A DNA stretch of 20,646 bases from a virus, in IMG/VR virus record IMGVR_UViG_3300023110_000207, positions 1-20,646 of that record, one strand, 5' to 3'. How positions within the stretch are numbered: position 1 is the first letter of the stretch; every line of letters starts with the position of its first letter. The position numbers were made by a program, and so were the translations under genes. Below are positions 9,572 through 18,080 of the stretch, one piece after another. Below the pieces are notes generated by a model that was not told the DNA's origin, did not search any database, and saw only the letters and a list, made by a program, of their open reading frames with translations.

Positions 9572-12500
9572 ATGGCAAATCAATTAACAGCATCATTTAA
9601 AATATTAGACAAAAATGTTGGCATAGGCACAACTTCACCTGTTCAAAAACTTCATGTTGTAAATTCTTCTACTGGAGAAATTGCTAGGCTTCAAACTGTA
9701 GGTGGTTCTACAGGAGGTTCATGGTTAGGATTTCATAATTCAACTCTTGACTTAGGTTATTTTGGTTGGGGAAGTACTAATAATAACAATTTATTTATAG
9801 TTAATTATCAAAATGCTCCAGTGTTATTTTATACAAATGGAACAGAAAAAATGCGTATTGCTGCAAATGGGGATGTTGGTATAGGTATTGCAACTCCTAC
9901 TGCTAAATTACATGTAGATGGAAACACATTATTAAACGGAGATTTAACTGTTACTGGTCAGTCTTTATTTTTAAGTGCTAGTTATATAAATATTACAAGT
10001 AGTGTTGTTACCATAGGTGATAATATTCTTACACTTAATGCTTACAGTCCATTTAAACGATACGCTGGAATTGAAATGCATGACAGCGGTTCTTCTGCTT
10101 TAGCACAATTTTTATGGGATAGTGAGAAGAATTATTTCTTTGTAAGTGGATCAACTGCAACAAATAGTCAAAATTTATTAATTCTGGGCCCAGATGGTAA
10201 AGCTGATTTAACAGCTGGTGCTTTGCCTGTTTCATATAATGGTAATGAAGTTTCAAGTAGTATAGTTTATCAAGATGGAGATAAGATTGGTATAGGTACA
10301 GCAAGTCCTCTGAACAAGTTGCACGTTTTTAGTTCGATTGCAAACAATCTGCGAATGGAGCGAGATGCTTCTAACGATTGGCAATTTTTACTTACCGGTG
10401 GATCGCTTCAGCTTCAAGACGCTACTAACAGCGCAACTCGCTTGACCATCGACTCATCCGGTAATGTTGGTATAGGTACAACAAATCCTACATCCCCACT
10501 ACATGTAAAAGCTGGTAATTCTGCTATAGCTTTAAATGAATATTCCAATGGTGCGACAATTTGGCTTGATGGAGCAGATGGTGATTTTACAGGTGGAGAT
10601 TATTTTCAAATTCTAGCTAATAGTAGTTCTTATTTAGGATTAGGCGGTTATGGCGGAGGCGCTACACCTTTAAATGTAACAAACACAGGTAAAGTTGGTA
10701 TAGGTACTACAAGTCCAGCTTATAGATTAGATAATAACGATTTATCTATTCGAACAACTTCTGCTACAGCTGAAAAAGATTTTTACATTAATTTTGCTAA
10801 CGGTGCAGCTAATCAAAAAGTTGACATATCTTTTCCTTATTACAATGGAAGTGTGTTCTGGGGGTATTTAGAAGTAACAATTACTGCGGGGTATAGTAAT
10901 CAGTTATCTACTGGTAAAATAACTAAAGTATTTTCAGTTGGGTTAAATGCCCCTGGAGGGAGTCCAGGAAGTTATACTTCACAAATTTATGATGATACAA
11001 ATTACTATACTTCTGTTTATGGATCAATTTCTAATCAATGGGGTATAGAAGGTATTAACTTTAATTCAACAACTGGTCAATACTACATTACAATAGCCCA
11101 CAGAGTATCTACGGGGAATGCTATACGGGTAAAAGTCAAAGGGTTCGGCATTGAGACGGGGTACTTTGCTGATACTCAATTCGGTGGTTTATCGGCTGGC
11201 AGCGTTTACACTACAGATACAACAGTTTTTGATGCTCCTGTTATAACAGTTCCGAAGTTGAATGTAGAAACCACCGGAACTTTTGGAGATGATTTGTTAA
11301 TTGGTCCTACAGCCACTCCTGATATTGTATTACAGTCTTCAGGTACCGGCGTTAACACAAATGGCAAACTTTATTGGAAAGATTCTGGAGGCACAGTAAG
11401 GGCTTCTGCTGGATACGAAACTGGTAGTACAGAGTTTTTTATTGATAATACTTTTAGTGGAGGAGTTTATTTAAAGTCAAATGGCACGATAGGCTTAACA
11501 GTTAATTCTGCTGCTAATGTAGGTATAGGTACTACAAGTCCAAATTACTTATTAGATGTAGAAAAAGATGGTGCTGGATTACGAGTGTATAATACTACTT
11601 CTGGTAGTCAAACTGATCTTCTACTAACTCAAGAAGGTACAACAGGTCTTTCCCGTATTTTTTTCGGAGATACAGCTAATCATGATATTGGAAGTATTAT
11701 TTATCGTCATAATGGCGACTCAATGGCATTTGAGACAAGTGGTTCAGAAGCTGTACGAATTGATTCATCCGGTAATGTTGGTATAGGTACTACAATTCCC
11801 AATTATGAATTACATGTAGGAGGATCTATCTACTCTTCTGTGAGGCTAGGTGTTCAAGCTCTTAACACTAGTTATATAGCGACCCTTGGAGGAGCTACTG
11901 ATGCAAAACTAGTACTAGCTGGAGCTACTAATCCTTACATTCGTTTTCAAGAAGGGACTACTGATAAAGCTTACATACAATGGGATTCTGGTGAAGGAGC
12001 TATATTATTTAGAAATCAAGAGGGTGATAATTTTTGTTTTAACCCAAATGATACAGCAGGAGCTGTATGGATAAAACTTCAAGGTTCAGATCACGATAAT
12101 TGGGGAGGGATTTATGCTCAAGAAAACGGAGGAACTCATCAAATAGGATTTTTAGACGGCGACAATCACTGGGCTTCACGACATACCGATAATACGTCTT
12201 GGGAATGGTTAGTTAATAATAGCGTTAAGATGACGCTTAATAGTTCTGGTAGTGTTGGTATAGGAACAACTTCACCGACATCAACGCTTAACATTTACGA
12301 TTCTACCGCTGGCGCTTCCGTGCTAAAAGTTGATGGAACAAGCGGTACTATTTTCGAAGTCACTGACGACTTAAGTAATTCATTAATGTCGGTAAACACA
12401 ATCTCAGGCTTACCTGCGTTTGAAGTTTTCGCTGATTATCACATAGTAGCAGGAAGATATAACCAAAACGATTTTTATTTAGACACGAATGGTAATTTAG

Positions 12501-13150
12501 GGCTAGGTACTGCAAGTCCATCCTATAAACTTGAAATCGATGGGACAACAGACTTTGGTAACACAACGACATATAACGACGGTGCTGCTGGATTAATTAG
12601 TTGGAATTCTGGTACTAAATTTAAAGTAAAAGGTCAATCTGGTCATGCATTAAGTTTAGGAGCTAATGGAACAGAAGATTATGTATGGATAGCTACCGAT
12701 GGCAATGTTGGTATCGGTACATCAAGTCCAGCAGCCACGCTTGATGTAACACAAGGAACTGCAAACACTAATAACAAATTAATGAAAGTCGCTGATGATG
12801 TTCTCAGTGTTTATAAAGTAACCGGCCAAACAAATCACACGGTAACTTTAACTTGCGGTTCTTACTTCCAAGCGGAAGTAGTCATCACCGCAAATCAAAC
12901 AAACAGCGGTACATATAACAATTTATATATTAGAGGTATTTGGTCTAATAACCATACATCGCATCATTGGGATGAAATAGAAAACATTGGCAGCTTAACG
13001 GGAAGCAGTTTCTCGATTACGGTAGGTCAAAACGATGTAACTAATTCTGGAAAGCTAACGATCACGCACACATATTCTAGTGGGAGTTTTTCTCAAATGG
13101 TAGTTAGAATAACAGATCTTTATGGAGTACATTCATATTCAATAACTTAA
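9572..13150 (+). CDS. Tail-fibre-like NVGIGT-repeat protein 3 (1192 aa)
   Basis: The ATG follows the TAA of gene 2 by five bases, in the same 11-base context as the gene 1/2 junction. The N-terminus is 14 residues long before the first NVGIGTTSP. About ten repeat units follow, with the third 354-bp module at residues ~117-234. A repeat-free beta segment at residues ~390-570 (ENDs near GDDLLIGP) may be an inserted folded domain. The last ~110 residues (from about VADDVLSVYK) form a C-terminal domain with an NQTNSGTYNN...IWSNNHTSHHW pattern ending HSYSIT; it resembles the end of gene 2. Segments 10320-10460 and 12240-12570 look richer in C and G than their surroundings, consistent with cassette exchange. 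No catalytic or S74 motif was seen. A fibre role is inferred from the repeat family and gene context. Confidence 0.87.
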   Translation: MANQLTASFKILDKNVGIGTTSPVQKLHVVNSSTGEIARLQTVGGSTGGSWLGFHNSTLDLGYFGWGSTNNNNLFIVNYQNAPVLFYTNGTEKMRIAANGDVGIGIATPTAKLHVDGNTLLNGDLTVTGQSLFLSASYINITSSVVTIGDNILTLNAYSPFKRYAGIEMHDSGSSALAQFLWDSEKNYFFVSGSTATNSQNLLILGPDGKADLTAGALPVSYNGNEVSSSIVYQDGDKIGIGTASPLNKLHVFSSIANNLRMERDASNDWQFLLTGGSLQLQDATNSATRLTIDSSGNVGIGTTNPTSPLHVKAGNSAIALNEYSNGATIWLDGADGDFTGGDYFQILANSSSYLGLGGYGGGATPLNVTNTGKVGIGTTSPAYRLDNNDLSIRTTSATAEKDFYINFANGAANQKVDISFPYYNGSVFWGYLEVTITAGYSNQLSTGKITKVFSVGLNAPGGSPGSYTSQIYDDTNYYTSVYGSISNQWGIEGINFNSTTGQYYITIAHRVSTGNAIRVKVKGFGIETGYFADTQFGGLSAGSVYTTDTTVFDAPVITVPKLNVETTGTFGDDLLIGPTATPDIVLQSSGTGVNTNGKLYWKDSGGTVRASAGYETGSTEFFIDNTFSGGVYLKSNGTIGLTVNSAANVGIGTTSPNYLLDVEKDGAGLRVYNTTSGSQTDLLLTQEGTTGLSRIFFGDTANHDIGSIIYRHNGDSMAFETSGSEAVRIDSSGNVGIGTTIPNYELHVGGSIYSSVRLGVQALNTSYIATLGGATDAKLVLAGATNPYIRFQEGTTDKAYIQWDSGEGAILFRNQEGDNFCFNPNDTAGAVWIKLQGSDHDNWGGIYAQENGGTHQIGFLDGDNHWASRHTDNTSWEWLVNNSVKMTLNSSGSVGIGTTSPTSTLNIYDSTAGASVLKVDGTSGTIFEVTDDLSNSLMSVNTISGLPAFEVFADYHIVAGRYNQNDFYLDTNGNLGLGTASPSYKLEIDGTTDFGNTTTYNDGAAGLISWNSGTKFKVKGQSGHALSLGANGTEDYVWIATDGNVGIGTSSPAATLDVTQGTANTNNKLMKVADDVLSVYKVTGQTNHTVTLTCGSYFQAEVVITANQTNSGTYNNLYIRGIWSNNHTSHHWDEIENIGSLTGSSFSITVGQNDVTNSGKLTITHTYSSGSFSQMVVRITDLYGVHSYSIT
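9920..10273 (+). repeat. 354-bp fibre module, copy 3
   Basis: Its 5' part encodes SLFLSASYINIT as in copy 1, and its 3' part encodes GPDGKADLTAG as in copy 2. It is thus intermediate between the other two. Long stretches are unchanged at synonymous sites relative to 406-759. Confidence 0.93.
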
Positions 13151-13154
13151 AATC

Positions 13155-16100
13155 ATGGGAATAGCAACGCAAACATCAGATGGATTAAAATTTAACACAA
13201 CGTACATGTACGTTAAGAATAACTCGGGTACCACTTTAGCCGCTATTTCCAGCGGTGGCAATCTTGGTATAGGTACTGCAAGTCCATCTTATAAATTAGA
13301 TGTGAATGGAGATGTTCGTGTAAATGGTTCTACTTCAGCAATTGATGCAAATTACGGAGTTTTTCTGGGAACATATTCTGGTGGTACTAATATTAGTCCG
13401 GGTGAACTTGTGTTAGCGACTCAAGCTAAAACCGGTTGGGGACCGGGAGACGAGTTAGGTAGAATTAGGTTTTGGCTAGGGGACGCCTCTGGAGTTGGAC
13501 GTAGAGATGTTGCAAAAATTATAGCTGTTAACGAAGATGGCAACGGATCTACCACAACAACTGCTAGCGGTGCTTTAGCTTTTTATACTTCCAACTATAA
13601 TAGTAGCGTTGCGGAAAGAGTAAGAATCGCTCAAGATGGTAAAGTTGGTTTAGGCGCTAGTAGTCCCACTGCCAGATTTCAAATAAATAATGATTATACA
13701 ATAGACGCTAATTATGGTTCAGCCGACCTTTACGTCAAAGAAACTGCATCTCAATCAAGCTATGATCCTGATGTTCAAAACACAACTGATCTTCAAGCAT
13801 TAATTACTGTTTCTAGTAATAATACAGCAGGTCCAGATAAACCCGGTTTAGTATTATACAATGATGATAATACTGCAGGTGGTTTTTCACCGATGCTTCT
13901 TTTCTCTAAAAGAGAAAGTGGGTCTTCTCCGTATAAAGCTACAATGGCTGGAATTTATGCCCGATCCCCTTTAGGAACAGGGGATAACAATAGTTGGATT
14001 GATGGTGAGTTAATATTTGCAACTGCTGGTGCTTCGACTTCTGGTATAACACAACGGATGGTCATTAATAAAGAGGGGCTAGTTGGTATAGGTACTACAA
14101 GTCCTTCTGCTCAACTTGAAATTAGCAGTTCATCTGCATTAAGTTTATTAAATATTGAGGGATCTGGAGGAAATAACATATTATATGTAAGTGGATCTGG
14201 TCGTGTTGGTATAGGAACCACACAACTATATGAAAACTTAACAGTAGCTGGTCAATCAATTGGTATTCGAGGAGATGTACCTCAATTAAAATTAATTGAT
14301 ACAAATAGTAACTCAGATTATAATCTTGTAAATAATAATGGAAACTTTGGCATTTATGATTCTACGAATGCTGCATATAGATTATATACACTAGCAAATG
14401 GTAATGTAGGTATAGGTACTACAAGTCCCAGTTATAAACTGGACGTTAACGGGGATGCTTCTGCTACAACCCTTTTATCAGACTACAGAAGACTGAGGTC
14501 TTATGGTAATTTTAGCACCTCAACCAATAACACCGCAGGTTGGTATCCATTGGCTCACTGGGGAACATCGTCTGGAAACAGAGGTGGGTTTATAATTTAC
14601 GTTTCTTACACTGGTGGAAGCTGGGGTCCTACAACATATGTAATCAAAGTTTTTAAAGACTGGGGTAGTACAGGCACAATATTGGTAGAAAAGTATGGCG
14701 GCAATAATTACATAACTGATGTAAGAATAATCGCAAATTCCAGTTCTGTTTATTATCTCGAACTATACCTTACAGCTCAATCAGTAGGGCATAGTTTCTC
14801 TGCTTATTATGAAGGGTATGGCTATGACGAAAGTGGTACTAGCACTATGACTTTCGTTAATACAAGTTTAGCTCTTTCTACAAATACCGGAACTGTCGCA
14901 GCAAGCATGGGCCTAGGTATGGGGCAAGGATTAGCTACTGTTAATGCTTTAGTGCGAGATAACTTGTTTTTAGGCTCTAGAATGTATCATTACGGTGATA
15001 ATGATACATATTTAGGTTTCAACACTAATGAAGCATTTCTTGTTGCCGGGAGCATTAACGCATTGCATTTATATTCGACAGAGGCAGTAGTAAACGAAAA
15101 CGGAGCGAATTTTAATTTCAGAGTCGAAGGCGCCACTGATCAAAACTTGTTAGTTTGTGATGCTAGTGCAGATAAAGTTGGTATAGGCACTGCAAGTCCA
15201 TCTTATCCTCTTACAGTTGCTGGCGCAGACTCTATCGGTATTGATGATTATATATTGCATAATGGAGATGGTAATACTAAATTTGGTTTTTCTGGAGCAG
15301 ATACATTTAAAATTAGGACAGCTGGGGTAGATGCTTTATTTGTAAATTCATCACAAAATGTTGGTATAGGTACTGCAAGTCCAACTTCTGCTAAGCTTGA
15401 AATTCATCAGAATTCTGGTAATAATTTTAAAATTTTTGGGCAAAGCGCATTAGAAGTATTTGGAATTGGTGCGACTGGTGTAACGACAATAACTGGTCAA
15501 ACAGGTAGCACTGTATTCGGAATAACGAATAGTGGTGCAGGGGATTTTATGAATGTCGGTGGTGGATCTCTATATGTTCAAAAAAGTGGTAATGTTGGTA
15601 TAGGTACCGTAAGTCCGACTGAAAAATTAGAAGTATCTGGGTCTATTTTAAGTAATTCATTTGGTGTGTCAGGATCTGCTGTTACTCCTTCTTTTATAGG
15701 AGTTCCCCAAGGTGGTAGTTACAACAGTAATTCCACTGAAACTGGTTACTTAAAAATTAATTTACCAATAGAACCAGTTAGCACCACTGATGTAACCGTA
15801 AGTTTTAAAGTTAGAGTTTCAGAAGGAAGCATCAATAAAATTTCAATATACAATGTTACAGGAACATTATCTGGCGCAACAATATGGCAAGCTTCTTCAG
15901 CATATTTTGAAACTCCATGGAAAACTACTACTGGTGCTACTTCAGGTAGTTTTATAGATTTAGGAAGAGATGGAACTAGTACTACAGGTAAATCTTCTGT
16001 TTTAATAAACTCTGGACGAAATGAGTTGTCTTCGTGGTTTTCTCCAATTGTTCAAGTATATGATGTAAGTATTGGAGGAGTAAACACCTATAATGTAAGT

Positions 16101-16538
16101 GATTGGCTTGAAGGATGGAATGTTTCTTTCACAACATCAAAATTGGGTTATACAAACACTTCATATGCGATGGGAAGAATTAGTGGTACAAATCCAACTC
16201 CTCTAAAATATAATCAATCGAAAAGTGGTACGGTTATATTATCAATTCAAGGTAATTGGGGTGGTTTTCAAAGAATATCTCTAGCTAGTGGAACTACTAT
16301 ACAATCAATTTCTTATACTAATATACCAGTTGGATATTCTGTTACAATTGCTATACTGCTTTTATACGGAGGTACTGCGACTGTTACATGGACTAATGTT
16401 AAATGGTCCGGCGGCGTAACACCAACATTAACCGGTGTAAATGGAAAAGCAGACTTATTTACAATAACTTCATATGATGGTGGTAGTAATTGGATTGGAT
16501 CAGTAGTAGCTCAAAATCTAGATAGTACTAATTTATAA
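13155..16538 (+). CDS. Tail-fibre-like NVGIGT-repeat protein 4 (1127 aa)
   Basis: The gene starts four bases after the TAA of gene 3. A ~37-residue N-terminus precedes NLGIGTASP. About eight repeat units are present, fewer per residue than in gene 2. A repeat-free segment at residues ~440-600, rich in Tyr, Trp and Gly, probably forms a separate beta domain. The VVNENG...FRVEG...LLVCDAS module lies at 15081-15188. The final ~300 residues (after ~830) contain no repeat and end with a KADLFTITSYDGGSNWIGSV stretch, a type of ending seen in phage fibre tips (from memory). As the last giant protein before the LamG-like gene and the chaperone-like gene, it is a plausible distal or receptor-binding fibre. 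That placement is an inference. Confidence 0.86.
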   Translation: MGIATQTSDGLKFNTTYMYVKNNSGTTLAAISSGGNLGIGTASPSYKLDVNGDVRVNGSTSAIDANYGVFLGTYSGGTNISPGELVLATQAKTGWGPGDELGRIRFWLGDASGVGRRDVAKIIAVNEDGNGSTTTTASGALAFYTSNYNSSVAERVRIAQDGKVGLGASSPTARFQINNDYTIDANYGSADLYVKETASQSSYDPDVQNTTDLQALITVSSNNTAGPDKPGLVLYNDDNTAGGFSPMLLFSKRESGSSPYKATMAGIYARSPLGTGDNNSWIDGELIFATAGASTSGITQRMVINKEGLVGIGTTSPSAQLEISSSSALSLLNIEGSGGNNILYVSGSGRVGIGTTQLYENLTVAGQSIGIRGDVPQLKLIDTNSNSDYNLVNNNGNFGIYDSTNAAYRLYTLANGNVGIGTTSPSYKLDVNGDASATTLLSDYRRLRSYGNFSTSTNNTAGWYPLAHWGTSSGNRGGFIIYVSYTGGSWGPTTYVIKVFKDWGSTGTILVEKYGGNNYITDVRIIANSSSVYYLELYLTAQSVGHSFSAYYEGYGYDESGTSTMTFVNTSLALSTNTGTVAASMGLGMGQGLATVNALVRDNLFLGSRMYHYGDNDTYLGFNTNEAFLVAGSINALHLYSTEAVVNENGANFNFRVEGATDQNLLVCDASADKVGIGTASPSYPLTVAGADSIGIDDYILHNGDGNTKFGFSGADTFKIRTAGVDALFVNSSQNVGIGTASPTSAKLEIHQNSGNNFKIFGQSALEVFGIGATGVTTITGQTGSTVFGITNSGAGDFMNVGGGSLYVQKSGNVGIGTVSPTEKLEVSGSILSNSFGVSGSAVTPSFIGVPQGGSYNSNSTETGYLKINLPIEPVSTTDVTVSFKVRVSEGSINKISIYNVTGTLSGATIWQASSAYFETPWKTTTGATSGSFIDLGRDGTSTTGKSSVLINSGRNELSSWFSPIVQVYDVSIGGVNTYNVSDWLEGWNVSFTTSKLGYTNTSYAMGRISGTNPTPLKYNQSKSGTVILSIQGNWGGFQRISLASGTTIQSISYTNIPVGYSVTIAILLLYGGTATVTWTNVKWSGGVTPTLTGVNGKADLFTITSYDGGSNWIGSVVAQNLDSTNL
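14076..14219 (+). repeat. LEISSSSASSLLN module, copy E (in gene 4)
   Basis: This block has the same 48-codon layout as the gene 2 copies (TTSPSAQLEISSSSALSLLN...LYVSGSGRVGIGT). It has more substitutions, so it is an older or transferred copy. It shows that modules move between genes as well as within them. Confidence 0.82.
15081..15188 (+). repeat. FRVEG-LLVCDAS module, copy 2
   Basis: This 36-codon counterpart of 2602-2709 has the same length and the same anchor residues. It leads into KVGIGTASP. Divergence at synonymous sites is high compared with the 354-bp module. Confidence 0.8.
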
Positions 16539-16539
16539 A

Positions 16540-17322
16540 ATGCTAATACAACAAAATACATACGGATTACCTTTAATGCCCCAGATAGCTAAAATAGCTG
16601 GTAGAAATGATTTCTCCATGGGTTTTAACGGCGGTCCAGATATCTCAGGCACTTATAGTACAGCTGATCAATCTCAAAATCAAATAAGTGCTAGTTATAA
16701 TAATTCAGCAACTCAAAATAGTTATATTTATGGAGGATCGTCATCTGGTACTATAACAACTGCTGATAATTATAATCCACACGATGGAACATTTTATTTT
16801 GACAATGCAAGTACCTCAGATGGTGTTCAGTTGAGAAGTCCTGTTTTTAAACGACCCAGTTGGAGTTGTTCTTTTATGTTTCAATATGAAGAAACTACAA
16901 ATGGATCGTACAGAATGATAGTTGGAGGAACTCAAGGTGGCAGTTGGAATGTTCATACATATAGTACTGATACTCGATTTAGATTTGATTCAAGTGGTGG
17001 ACTTATATATACTTCAAGCGGTTTAAGAGCTTCAGGAAGAAAATATATAATGGTTTTATCAAATGACAGCGTTAATAGAAGCGGAGGAGCAAGAATTACT
17101 TGGTTGGCAGATAATGGTGCTAGTGGAACTTCTACTGGAACTGCTGGCAGTAGTGGTAATCTGGCTCCATACTATATATCATGTGCGGGGTGGGGATCTG
17201 TTAGAACATCATACTCCGCGAAAATAAGATTGGGACATTTTATTTGGTGGAATGATATGGTGTTGTCATCTACAGAACATGATGATGTGATAGAAGCTTA
17301 TAGATACAAGTACGGATTTTAA
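16540..17322 (+). CDS. Probable LamG/concanavalin-like phage tail protein (260 aa)
   Basis: The ATG is one base after the TAA of gene 4, with no Shine-Dalgarno, so coupled translation is likely. The protein has no NVGIGT repeat. It contains short beta-strand patterns such as GTFYFDNAS, WSCSFMFQYEE and RLGHFIWWNDM. It ends with LSSTEHDDVIEAYRYKYGF, which recalls the closing helix of LamG or concanavalin-type jelly rolls (often LSxxEixxl). This fold often binds glycans, so a role in surface recognition at the fibre tip fits the position, but no binding residue can be assigned. I see no signal peptide or membrane segment. Fold assignment is by pattern only; the structural tail role is better supported by context. 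Confidence 0.75.
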   Translation: MLIQQNTYGLPLMPQIAKIAGRNDFSMGFNGGPDISGTYSTADQSQNQISASYNNSATQNSYIYGGSSSGTITTADNYNPHDGTFYFDNASTSDGVQLRSPVFKRPSWSCSFMFQYEETTNGSYRMIVGGTQGGSWNVHTYSTDTRFRFDSSGGLIYTSSGLRASGRKYIMVLSNDSVNRSGGARITWLADNGASGTSTGTAGSSGNLAPYYISCAGWGSVRTSYSAKIRLGHFIWWNDMVLSSTEHDDVIEAYRYKYGF

Positions 17323-17324
17323 TT

Positions 17325-17879
17325 ATGAAAAAATATTATTATATGCAAATAGAAAGTAATGAAGGAACGATAACAAATGCGTCAATAATATCAGGACCAG
17401 TTTATCTTCCAAAAAATTATAAAAATGTTTCTAACTTTAGTGACATTTCAGATGATTCACTATTAATAAATTTAGAATGGATGGGGGATTCCGACAAAGC
17501 ATTTTGGGAAGCGATTTTTCCAGAAACTACACCATCAACTTCATCAACTCAAAAATTAATAGAAAATACATCTGTTAACATTTCCAATTCTACTGTCGAT
17601 GTCACCTTTTCTATAGTAGAAATGTCATCCGATGAAATAAATGAAAAAATAGAAAATTATAAAACTGAATGGAGAGAACACCGAAATAGATTATTGTTTT
17701 TAACAGATTTTACTCAGTTGCCAGATGTGCCATTAACTGATCAAGTTAAATCAAACTTCGCAGTTTATAGAGAAAATTTAAGAAATTTGTTTGATGTAGC
17801 AACTGTTGAAGATATTGTTTGGCCTGAACCACCGTCAGGCACAAACATTGACTTCGACCAATATTATATACCAAATTAA
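17325..17879 (+). CDS. Tail assembly chaperone-like protein (Phage_tail_APC type C-terminus)
   Basis: The gene starts two bases after the stop of the LamG-like gene. Residues ~115-155 show the pattern W-R-x-x-R-N-x-L-L, then LTDFTQLPDVPLT, then K-x-x-F-x-x-YR-x-x-LR. This is the hallmark of the C-terminal domain in phage tail or fibre assembly chaperones (Phage_tail_APC, DUF4376-like), where SDWTQ-PD-PL is usual. The N-terminal ~100 residues are not recognised and contain a low-complexity TTPSTSST stretch at ~68-75. Small proteins of this kind commonly follow fibre genes and help their folding or attachment. That fits its place as the last gene of the operon. Its TAA shares the bases TTAA with the stop of the converging 51-aa gene. 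Confidence 0.82.
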   Translation: MKKYYYMQIESNEGTITNASIISGPVYLPKNYKNVSNFSDISDDSLLINLEWMGDSDKAFWEAIFPETTPSTSSTQKLIENTSVNISNSTVDVTFSIVEMSSDEINEKIENYKTEWREHRNRLLFLTDFTQLPDVPLTDQVKSNFAVYRENLRNLFDVATVEDIVWPEPPSGTNIDFDQYYIPN

Positions 17880-18031
17880 GGTCTTCCTTGACCTCTATAT
17901 TTTTTTCTATAGTTCTTACTGTTTTTGTTTGAAGAACTTTTATTTTTTGAATGACGACCTTTCATATTGTGAATTTTGTCATTCAATCCTTTTTTTTCTT
18001 GATGTTTACCTGAACCTTTTGCTTTAGCCAT
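17876..18031 (-). CDS. Small, highly basic protein (51 aa), function unknown
   Basis: The sequence begins MAKAKGSGKHQEKKG and ends YRKKYRGQGRP. I count 13 Lys and 4 Arg against 2 acidic residues in 51, so it is strongly cationic and probably disordered. Nucleic acid binding or a packaged virion role is plausible but not shown. The start is supported by an AAAGGAAAT ribosome site ~10 nt upstream and by a leader copied in front of the methyltransferase. Its first 11 codons resemble those of the methyltransferase. The stop overlaps the last four bases of the converging chaperone-like gene. The overlapping plus-strand frame at 17806-18027 is judged spurious in comparison. Confidence 0.8.
   Translation of the reverse strand: MAKAKGSGKHQEKKGLNDKIHNMKGRHSKNKSSSNKNSKNYRKKYRGQGRP
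17879..17906 (+). terminator. Possible weak terminator of the fibre operon
   Basis: AGGTC (17879-17883) can pair with GACCT (17890-17894) around a TTCCTT loop, followed by CTATATTTTTTT. The stem is only five base pairs, so activity is uncertain. It sits immediately after the last stop codon, inside the 3' end of the opposing 51-aa gene. Confidence 0.4.
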
Positions 18032-18064
18032 ATTTTATATTTCCTTTCTTGTTTATATTAAAAT
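17999..18064 (-). repeat. 66-nt leader/start cassette, copy 1
   Basis: This covers the leader and the first 11 codons of the 51-aa gene. It aligns without gaps to 19149-19214, with six mismatches: one in the leader and five in the coding part. Homology ends abruptly after the CAA codon on one side and at the TGA of the 59-aa gene on the other. Confidence 0.9.
18032..18064 (-). promoter_or_regulatory. Leader copy 1: candidate late promoter plus RBS
   Basis: Read on the minus strand, this leader has ATATAAACA followed by AAGAAAGGAAATATAAAAT and then ATG. TATAAACA is one base from the T4-type late promoter TATAAATA, so a late promoter is possible. The purine run is a credible ribosome site. The leader is identical, except for one base, to that at 19182-19214. 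Confidence 0.5.
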
Positions 18065-18080
18065 TATTTTTATAGAAAAT

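Noticed and set aside
9791-9798. TATTTATA, a perfect T4-type late promoter box on the minus strand
   Set aside because: It lies antisense in the middle of a fibre gene with no minus-strand gene downstream. In AT-rich DNA such boxes occur by chance.
1-17322. Reading the short dispersed repeats as a CRISPR array
   Set aside because: Repeats lie in frame within long open genes, spacing is irregular (tens to hundreds of bases) and they encode a known protein motif.
17806-18027. Plus-strand frame of 73 codons overlapping the end of the chaperone-like gene
   Set aside because: It starts inside that gene in another frame and encodes a Phe/Tyr/Leu-rich antisense of the Lys-rich 51-aa minus-strand gene, which has a good ribosome site.
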